NCBI GenBank assembly: GCA_029863605.1
Contig: JAOTVB010000023.1
Coordinates: 1 to 38,497, forward strand
Reading direction: 5' to 3'
Origin: Myxococcales bacterium
GTDB lineage: Bacteria; Myxococcota_A; Polyangia; Polyangiales; Houyiibacteriaceae
DNA length: 38,497 nt
A program made the position numbers and the translations under genes. The notes below the pieces were generated by a model that was not told where the DNA came from, ran no database searches, and was given only the letters and a program-made list of their open reading frames with translations. Positions 32,952 to 38,497 of this stretch are shown in pieces (position 1 is the first letter of the stretch; the number at the start of each line of letters is the position of its first letter).

Positions 32952-34055
32952 ATGCCTGACCCACAACCCACCCGTCCCACCAAACCAAGCGCCCGTCCCG
33001 GAGGAGAGCCGGTCGAAGGTCGCCCTTCCGCCCGTGCGTCCGTGGCTCTGGGCGTCTTTGGTGATTCGAGCCCGCCGATCGCGAAGCCGTCGCACACGAG
33101 TGGTGTTCGCCCCAGGCCCGCCACCGAGGGCGCGGTGCTCGTAACGGGGATATGTGGGCGCCTCGGCAAGCTCCTCGCCCGCGAGCTCCACCGTTCGGAC
33201 ACGGTGGTGGGGGTCGATCGGCGGCCCTTCGTTGGGCGCCCCAAAGACATCACCCACCACGAAGTCGACATGCGCCGAAAGAAGATGAAAGACATCTTTC
33301 GCGGCCGGAACATTCGAGCGGTCGTTCACGTGGGAGTCCTTCACGACCCTCGCCGGAGCGACCGCGAACGGCACTCCTGGAACATCGTCGCGTTTCAGAA
33401 GCTGCTCGAGTACATGGCGCAGTACGAGGTTCCAAAGCTCGTGGTTTTGTCGGGGGCCAACGTCTACGGCCCCCAGTCCAACAACCCCCAGTTCCTGACC
33501 GAGGATGCGCCCCTGCTCGGCGCTCAGCACTTCGGGGGGATGCGTGATTTGGTCGAGCTCGACATGATCGCCCAGAGCTTCTTCTGGAAGCATCCAAGCA
33601 CCGATACGGTCATTCTTCGTCCCTGCCACATCGTCGGGCGCGTTCGAAACGCGGCGAGCAACTACCTCAGGCTCGACCGCCCCGTGATGATCATGGGCTT
33701 CGACCCGATGATGCAGGTCGTGCACGAAAAGGACGTCGTGCGGGCGATCCAGCTTGCCCTGCGCCCGGGGGTCCGCGGCATTTTCAACATCCGCGGCCCT
33801 GGGGAAATGCCGCTTTCCCATTTAGTGCGCCAGGCAGGGGGGCGTCCGAGAGTGCTTCCGTCACCGCTTGCGCGTTTGGCGCTCGACCAGCTGTGGCGGC
33901 TGCGTCTGAGCAGCTTCCCGTCCCAGGAGCTCGACCATTTGCGCTATGTCTGCATGGTCGACGACGCCCGGGCGCGCGAAGAGCTCGGGTATGAGCCGAC
34001 TCATTCGATCGACCGAGCCCTTCGCGACCTCCGGCGCGTTCGGTATTTGGTCTAG
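32952..34055 (+). CDS. NAD-dependent epimerase/SDR-like protein lacking the YxxxK pair
   Basis: A 367-residue protein with a disordered, Pro-rich first 58 residues, then an extended-SDR Rossmann domain: VLVTGICGRLGK (62-73), VVGVDRRP, VVLSGANVYG (164-173). Where other members have Tyr-x3-Lys, this protein reads F194-x3-R198 (QHFGGMRDLVELD), so ordinary SDR catalysis is unlikely. The substrate-binding half contains ILRPCHIVG and FNIRGPGEMPLSHLV. The strong AAGGAGGA at 32931-32938 lies 13 nt before ATG 32952, somewhat far, so the true start is uncertain. It is paired with the acyltransferase gene. Confidence 0.8.
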   Translation: MPDPQPTRPTKPSARPGGEPVEGRPSARASVALGVFGDSSPPIAKPSHTSGVRPRPATEGAVLVTGICGRLGKLLARELHRSDTVVGVDRRPFVGRPKDITHHEVDMRRKKMKDIFRGRNIRAVVHVGVLHDPRRSDRERHSWNIVAFQKLLEYMAQYEVPKLVVLSGANVYGPQSNNPQFLTEDAPLLGAQHFGGMRDLVELDMIAQSFFWKHPSTDTVILRPCHIVGRVRNAASNYLRLDRPVMIMGFDPMMQVVHEKDVVRAIQLALRPGVRGIFNIRGPGEMPLSHLVRQAGGRPRVLPSPLARLALDQLWRLRLSSFPSQELDHLRYVCMVDDARAREELGYEPTHSIDRALRDLRRVRYLV

Positions 34056-34062
34056 CGCGCGG

Positions 34063-35004
34063 TCAACGGCACTTACCGTCTAGGCAGTCTTGGCCTTCGG
34101 GGCACTCGCTTTGGATGCGGCAGTCGCTCCGCATCTCGCTTGGCGCGTAGCAGAGGTTGTCGAGACCACAGAGTGGTACCTGGCCATCGAACGACTCGCA
34201 GATCGCATCGGGATCGGGTGCGGTCGCATCACATTCGGTCCGGCACACGCCCTCGACGCAGACCGTGCCGTCGCAATCGACGTCCGTTCGGCAGAACGGG
34301 TTCGGGGCGTTCGGGTCGGGGGTGGTACGCGGACGGCAGAAGCCCTCGGCATCGCATGTCTCGGTGGCCTCGTCGCAGCCGGAGTCACAGCGCCGTAGGC
34401 ACGCCCCCTCGACGCAGTTCGTGGTGAGGTCAGGGCAATCGCTGCTGTCGATGCATTGTCCGGCCACTGGGACACAAAGACTATCCTGGCAGGCCGTGCC
34501 GCTCGGGCATCGCGTGCTCCCGCCGCAAAGCAATCGGCAACGGTTGTTCGCGCAGGTGAAGCCGGCGGCGCATTGGAAGTCGAACTGGCAGGTTTCGATC
34601 ACCGGCACGCAGAGGTTCTCGACACAGAGCTCCTCGGAGTCGCAGTCGGTGTCGAGGAGACAGTTGCTCTCCACCTCCGGGCGACAGCTGTCTCTGAAAT
34701 CACACTCGAATCCGACGGCGCAGTCCGGATCCTCTCGGCACTCGGAAAGTGCGGGGATCAAACACGCGCCCTCCGACCGTTCGCAATAGCTTCCAACCGG
34801 GCAATCGCCGTCGGTGAGACAGATGCCAAAATCCACGGCGACACACCCATTGGTCGATGGGTCGCAGAACGCTTCCGAAGGACAGTCGAGATCGTCGAAA
34901 CAGGAGATCGGCACATCGCGCTGGACGGGGTCCGGTCCGTAAATGGGACAGCCGACGAGGAGGAGCATTGCGGGTAGCAATGAGAGAATACGTGCTTTGG
35001 CCAT
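34063..35004 (-). CDS. Lipoprotein with eleven 4-Cys (EB/Dickkopf-like) repeats
   Basis: A 313-residue lipoprotein with signal peptide ending at LLVGC (C19). From residue 34 on it is a chain of eleven units, each with four cysteines in the spacing C-x5-C-x5-C-x4-6-C (for example CLTDGDCPVGSYC, CFDDLDCPSEAFC), 45 cysteines with the lipidated one. Unit 10 has longer loops. The disulfide-rich rod should sit outside the cell. Such repeat lipoproteins are typical of myxobacteria and their function is unknown; adhesion or matrix contact is a guess. It is convergent with the SDR gene 7 bp away. Confidence 0.85.
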   Translation of the reverse strand: MAKARILSLLPAMLLLVGCPIYGPDPVQRDVPISCFDDLDCPSEAFCDPSTNGCVAVDFGICLTDGDCPVGSYCERSEGACLIPALSECREDPDCAVGFECDFRDSCRPEVESNCLLDTDCDSEELCVENLCVPVIETCQFDFQCAAGFTCANNRCRLLCGGSTRCPSGTACQDSLCVPVAGQCIDSSDCPDLTTNCVEGACLRRCDSGCDEATETCDAEGFCRPRTTPDPNAPNPFCRTDVDCDGTVCVEGVCRTECDATAPDPDAICESFDGQVPLCGLDNLCYAPSEMRSDCRIQSECPEGQDCLDGKCR

Positions 35005-35049
35005 ACTCCTCGGACGCCTGGGCTCCAGGGGTATTCAGGCCGTTGGGAA

Positions 35050-35559
35050 CTAGTCCAGAAATGTATCGTTTAGGGCTTGGTTTTGACGCAGTGCCTCATA
35101 GAGGACGATCCCGACGGCGTTGCTGAGATTTAGGCTTCGAACCGGTGCCAGGGTCGGGATCGCCCAGACGCGATCGCGGCCAGCGAGGAGGGCCTCGGGG
35201 AGACCGACCGATTCTCGCCCGAAGACCAAGGCATCCCCGGGCTTGAAGTCCGCCTCCAGGTAAGACCTGGGAGCTCCCCCGGAAAAGAAATGAATTCGGC
35301 CAGATCGATTCGATTCCTCGAAGGCGCTGAACGATTCGTGGCGGTGGATCTCGACCAGGTTCCAGTAGTCGAGGCCTGCGCGGCGGACGGCGTGCTCGTC
35401 GATCGAGAAGCCGAGGCGCCCTACCAGATGCAGCGGCGAACCGGTCGCGGCGCAGGTCCGCGCGATCGCGCCGGTGTTGGGCGGGATTTCCGGTTCGACC
35501 AGAACCACGAGGAACGGAGTCTCGAGCGGCCGCACACGGAGCTTCGGGCCTTGGGGCAT
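35050..35559 (-). CDS. trmL: tRNA (cytidine/uridine-34-2'-O)-methyltransferase
   Basis: SPOUT-class methyltransferase that methylates the wobble ribose in tRNA-Leu. The 169 residues contain LVEPEIPPNTGAIARTCAATG, RRAGLDYWNLV, LVFGRESVGLPE and the AdoMet-knot end VRSLNLSNAVGIVLYEALRQ. Relative to E. coli TrmL the N-terminus is about 14 residues longer; GTG 35535 would remove eight of these. ATG 35559 shares CATG with the start of the divergent gene, so the two start codons overlap. Confidence 0.93.
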   Translation of the reverse strand: MPQGPKLRVRPLETPFLVVLVEPEIPPNTGAIARTCAATGSPLHLVGRLGFSIDEHAVRRAGLDYWNLVEIHRHESFSAFEESNRSGRIHFFSGGAPRSYLEADFKPGDALVFGRESVGLPEALLAGRDRVWAIPTLAPVRSLNLSNAVGIVLYEALRQNQALNDTFLD

Positions 35560-36673
35560 GACCGTTCTTACGATAGAGCCTATCCACGTGGCAAAGCGGA
35601 CTTGGTTCTGGGTGGTCGTGGTGGGAGCGGTGGCGATCGCGATTTGGAAATTCGAGCGCCGGCCCGAGCCGCCGCCGGCGCTTACCCCTTGGGCCGATGT
35701 GGTGACGTTGGTGCCGCCTCCCCGTGGCCTCGATTGGGCTGACGTGAAGGACTATCCCGCCGTGAACGAAGCCGTCCGAGGATTGGATCCCGACGCGCTC
35801 CGTGACGCGCTCGACGGGGCCCGGCTCGATGCGCTTTGGGTCGGCGTGACCCCAGATGCGCCGTGGGGGCCGGAGCTCCCGCTGGCAGACCGTTTTGCGG
35901 CCGGGGGAGTCATCCGAGGGTTTCGCGGAGTGTACCTCGCACCGGAGGGGTTGCTTTACGCAGTCGACAGGACCGAGTGGCCCGAGACGCTGACCGATCG
36001 CGTACTTGGGCCGGTCGCGCGTGAGATCTTGGAAGGGCGCGAGCCCCCGCCGCTCGACGTCTTTCCCGAGGCCCTCACGCGCCGGCAATCGGTCGAGGTG
36101 CTGGTCCTTCTCCGCGGGGCCGATGGGGTTCGGCTTTGGCGGTCGGCACGCGCCGAATCGATCGCGCAGGCGTTGAACACCGCAGCGCTCGCGGCGCGCA
36201 AACGTTGGGATGAGCGAAGCGAGACGATGGGCGGACCACTCGACCAGCGACTCGATCGACTCGACGTGGAGGTCGCGTTGCTATTCGATGACGGCACACT
36301 CGATAAGCGCGCGGTGTCCTTGATCGACTCGTTGGTGAAGCCGTTGCATGGCGTGGCCTACGAGCAGCCCGCGCGATGGCGCTATCTCTTGCCGACTGCC
36401 ACCCATGACGAGAAGAGCCCGACTGAGGCCTACCGCCAGCTCTTTCGCGATAACGGGCTCCCGGAGGAGAGCTTCGATCGAGCGGACCTACGGCTCTATC
36501 GGTTGCGTATGAAGACCGTCTCATTGGATCACGGCTCGGCAGTCTCTAGGCGCGGGGAGGTTCCCTCGGGTTCCGACGAGCGTTCGGCTCCTCGTTCGGA
36601 GTCGAGCGTCTCGAAGGAGGCGTCGGGCTCCTCTGCGGGCAGCAGGACGACAAACGTCGTGCCAAAGCCCTGA
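35558..36673 (+). CDS. N-terminally anchored protein of unknown function
   Basis: A 371-residue protein with one membrane helix (about 16-32, WFWVVVVGAVAIAIW) and the rest likely outside. It contains Pro/Asp-rich segments and helices with regular Arg/Glu spacing (LWRSARAESIAQALNTAALAARK). I recognise no family. The last ~48 residues (SRRGEVPSGSDERSAPRS...) are Ser-rich and are read antisense to the end of the histidine kinase gene, so they may be a read-through tail rather than conserved sequence. GTG 35588 is an alternative start that would free a 28-bp promoter gap to trmL. Confidence 0.65.
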   Translation: MTVLTIEPIHVAKRTWFWVVVVGAVAIAIWKFERRPEPPPALTPWADVVTLVPPPRGLDWADVKDYPAVNEAVRGLDPDALRDALDGARLDALWVGVTPDAPWGPELPLADRFAAGGVIRGFRGVYLAPEGLLYAVDRTEWPETLTDRVLGPVAREILEGREPPPLDVFPEALTRRQSVEVLVLLRGADGVRLWRSARAESIAQALNTAALAARKRWDERSETMGGPLDQRLDRLDVEVALLFDDGTLDKRAVSLIDSLVKPLHGVAYEQPARWRYLLPTATHDEKSPTEAYRQLFRDNGLPEESFDRADLRLYRLRMKTVSLDHGSAVSRRGEVPSGSDERSAPRSESSVSKEASGSSAGSRTTNVVPKP

Positions 36674-38497
36674 CGGCTCCGGACGTCGATCCGGCCGCCC
36701 GATTCTGACACGATGCGTTGCGAGATCGCCAACCCGAGCCCCGTACCCTGCTGCTTCGTCGTCACGAACGGAACGAACAGGTTCGCGAGTAGCCCCGGGG
36801 CGATGCCGGGCCCGGTGTCCCGCACGCTGATCTGGACCCATCGGTGCGCACCCCCGCCGATGCGGAAGCGCTCTTGAGTGCGGGTCTCGACGAAGATGTC
36901 GCCGCCGCTCCCCATGGCTTGAAGCGCATTCTGCACGAGGTTGATCAACACTTGGCGCAGATGCTCGATGTCGATACGAACCTGGGGGAGGTCCTGATCG
37001 ATCGTGACGTGAAGAGTCACGTCCGCCGCGTCGCATTCCGGCCGCAGCAGCTGAAGGGTTCGGAGGACCGCCGCGTTCACGTGAATCGGTTGGGGGTCCG
37101 TGTGCGGCGGGCGTGCGTAATCGAGGAATGAGCTGACCACGCGATTGAGACGATCGACCTCATCGACGATGATGCCGAGGAACTCGCGGCCGTCCTCCGG
37201 ACTGCGTTCGGCCTCTGAGAGATACTGGGCGCTCGCTTTGATCGAGCCGAGTGGATTTCGGATTTCGTGAGCAAGGCCCGCTGCCATTTCACCGAGTGCC
37301 GCGAGGCGGTCCTTTTCTTTCATCTGTTGATAGAGCTCGGAGTTCTCGAATGTGATCGCGACTTGGGTTGCCAGGCCGGCGAGGAGCTGGACCTCTTCCC
37401 TCGAAAACGCGTCTCGCAAGCGATCGTCTCGCACGGTCAATAGACCGTAGAGGTGGCCGCCCTCACCGCGCACCCCGAGGCACACCGATGCTTGAACGGC
37501 GCGTAGAATGACAGCGACGTCGTGGAGCGTTTCCGCCTCACGGTCGTCGCCCCGCTGGCGGCGCTCTTCGAGCTCGCGTTCGGTGTTCTCGAGGACGGCC
37601 GTACCGGTCGCCGCGAGTCGGTCCAGGAGGGGTCGGGCCGGCGCCATATCGATTCGCTCCGGAGGAGGAGGACCGAAGTAATGTCTGGCGACGAACGTCA
37701 GCGCGTCGGGGTCCAACAAGTAGAAGGCGCCCTGGGTGAAGCGTGGCGAGGCATCAAGGCCCTTCATCAGGGCGGCGCCGAGCTCGTCGACGTCGAGGAT
37801 GTGGGTGAGGGACCTACGAAGGTCGAGCACGGTTTGCTCGAGCTCGAAGCGTTCGTGGAAGAAGACCCGGGAAATCCATTGTTGGACCCGGGCCCGGACC
37901 GGGTCGAAGAGAATCAGCACGAGGAACGCCGACACGACGACGTGCAGGAACAGCTGCTCGCCCGAAACGAGCCGCATCAGCCATAGAATGAGCGCCAACA
38001 TGAAGGCGAGGGCGGTCAACACGCCCAAGCGGCCGGCCAGCTCGTAGAGGTCGATCAGGCGGTAGTGGGTGATCGACTGGGAGAGAGCGTAGAGGAAGAC
38101 GAGGATCAAAATCGTCCCCACGGGCGGCGGGATATCGAGGCCGAAGTACGGCAGATACTCGATCAATGTGAACAAGCCGCCGAGGCCGCCGACCAGGGCG
38201 ATATATCGGAGCCGCGCCCCCTCCAATCGTGAGGTCGTTTCGGAGCCGAGCTTGTAGAGGTACCGCAGCGCCAAGGTCAGAAAGACGATGACGTAGAGGA
38301 GGAGCCCGGTTACGACGATCACGTGATCGTAGAAAGGGGTGAGCATCGCACCGAGAAGAATCACCGCGGCCACGACCGATGCCCGCCCGACGAATCGCGT
38401 CCTCCCAGTTTCCCACGGCACCATCACCCCGAAAAAGCGCACCGCCGAAAGGGGAAGAAGGACGGCGCAGATGAGATTGAAGCGTTCCCAGAAAGGC
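36529..38497 (-). CDS. Membrane sensor histidine kinase (NtrB-like), 5' end missing
   Basis: A two-component sensor kinase that runs off the right edge; a GTG at 38442 exists but the frame stays open beyond it with membrane-like sequence (FNLICAVLLPLSA), so the true start is outside. Counting from 38442: several membrane helices (about 18-180), a GAF-like domain (about 210-370, with VCLGVRGEGGHLYGLLTVRDD), a HisKA domain with phospho-acceptor H392 in GLAHEIRNPLGSI, and an HATPase domain with N501 (NLVQNALQAM), DTGPGIAP (542-549) and TGLGLAIS (567-574). No partner response regulator is visible. The last 145 nt overlap the convergent gene. Confidence 0.92.
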   Translation of the reverse strand, partial: PFWERFNLICAVLLPLSAVRFFGVMVPWETGRTRFVGRASVVAAVILLGAMLTPFYDHVIVVTGLLLYVIVFLTLALRYLYKLGSETTSRLEGARLRYIALVGGLGGLFTLIEYLPYFGLDIPPPVGTILILVFLYALSQSITHYRLIDLYELAGRLGVLTALAFMLALILWLMRLVSGEQLFLHVVVSAFLVLILFDPVRARVQQWISRVFFHERFELEQTVLDLRRSLTHILDVDELGAALMKGLDASPRFTQGAFYLLDPDALTFVARHYFGPPPPERIDMAPARPLLDRLAATGTAVLENTERELEERRQRGDDREAETLHDVAVILRAVQASVCLGVRGEGGHLYGLLTVRDDRLRDAFSREEVQLLAGLATQVAITFENSELYQQMKEKDRLAALGEMAAGLAHEIRNPLGSIKASAQYLSEAERSPEDGREFLGIIVDEVDRLNRVVSSFLDYARPPHTDPQPIHVNAAVLRTLQLLRPECDAADVTLHVTIDQDLPQVRIDIEHLRQVLINLVQNALQAMGSGGDIFVETRTQERFRIGGGAHRWVQISVRDTGPGIAPGLLANLFVPFVTTKQQGTGLGLAISQRIVSESGGRIDVRSRQGFGTTFVVLLPAEEPDASFETLDSERGAERSSEPEGTSPRLETAEP

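Noticed and set aside
32880-33821. A 313-codon minus-strand frame opposite the SDR-like gene, and a 288-codon one opposite the acyltransferase.
   Set aside because: Both genes on the plus strand have clear motifs; the minus frames do not.

Overview
The window is about 38.5 kb of high-GC bacterial chromosome, densely coded on both strands, with no tRNA, rRNA, CRISPR array, transposase, integrase or phage gene that I could recognise. The content points to the Myxococcota (the former Deltaproteobacteria), probably near the Sandaracinaceae or Polyangia. The clues are many lipoproteins with Gly-rich or Cys-rich repeats, a Kazal-domain lipoprotein, a TPR plus double cyclic-nucleotide-binding-fold protein, a fused TIGR03960/DUF2344 radical SAM protein and frequent GTG/TTG starts. 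This placement is inference from gene content, not from a marker gene.

Layout. 1-475 (minus) is the start of a prepilin peptidase that runs off the left edge. 575-6097 (plus) is a long housekeeping operon: proB, proA, rsfS, rlmH, comF, a lipoprotein gene, smpB and a small PilZ-like gene, mostly overlapping or tightly spaced. It converges on thrC (6100-7452, minus), followed upstream by a TPR/cNMP-fold protein (7534-8925, minus). A 55-bp divergent promoter region separates that gene from a second plus-strand run: an ABC1-family kinase, ruvX, mltG, a DUF72 protein, cysC and glpD (8981-15368). On the minus strand, 15337-18737 holds a 204-aa unknown coupled to the radical SAM fusion protein, and 18813-19937 a DUF1444-like protein. 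A DUF697 GTPase-like protein (20032-21066, plus) converges on lipB-lpdA (minus).

23211-26707 (plus) carries a glyoxalase-fold protein and three secreted lipoproteins: a Kazal protein, an LpqC-type esterase and an amidohydrolase. A small membrane protein (26721-27062) and a 366-bp gap with two strong hairpins follow. Then comes a fatty-acid beta-oxidation pair, fadN-type and fadA (27429-31016, minus), and a HisN-like phosphatase (minus). It is divergent from an acyltransferase/SDR pair (plus, 32002-34055). The right end has a 45-cysteine lipoprotein, trmL, an anchored unknown and a large NtrB-like sensor histidine kinase that runs off the right edge.

Most genes are core functions: proline and threonine synthesis, ribosome maturation and rescue, RNA modification, lipoylation, beta-oxidation and cell-wall synthesis. 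I found no convincing new defence, secretion or mobile system. The parts most worth a second look are a GTPase-like protein with an altered P-loop, an SDR protein lacking the Tyr/Lys pair, and a 145-bp tail-to-tail antisense overlap of two genes. Also notable are the paired intergenic hairpins near 27.3 kb, a palindrome forming the 3' end of thrC, and a recurring pattern of -10-like hexamers 7-9 nt before start codons that suggests leaderless transcripts.
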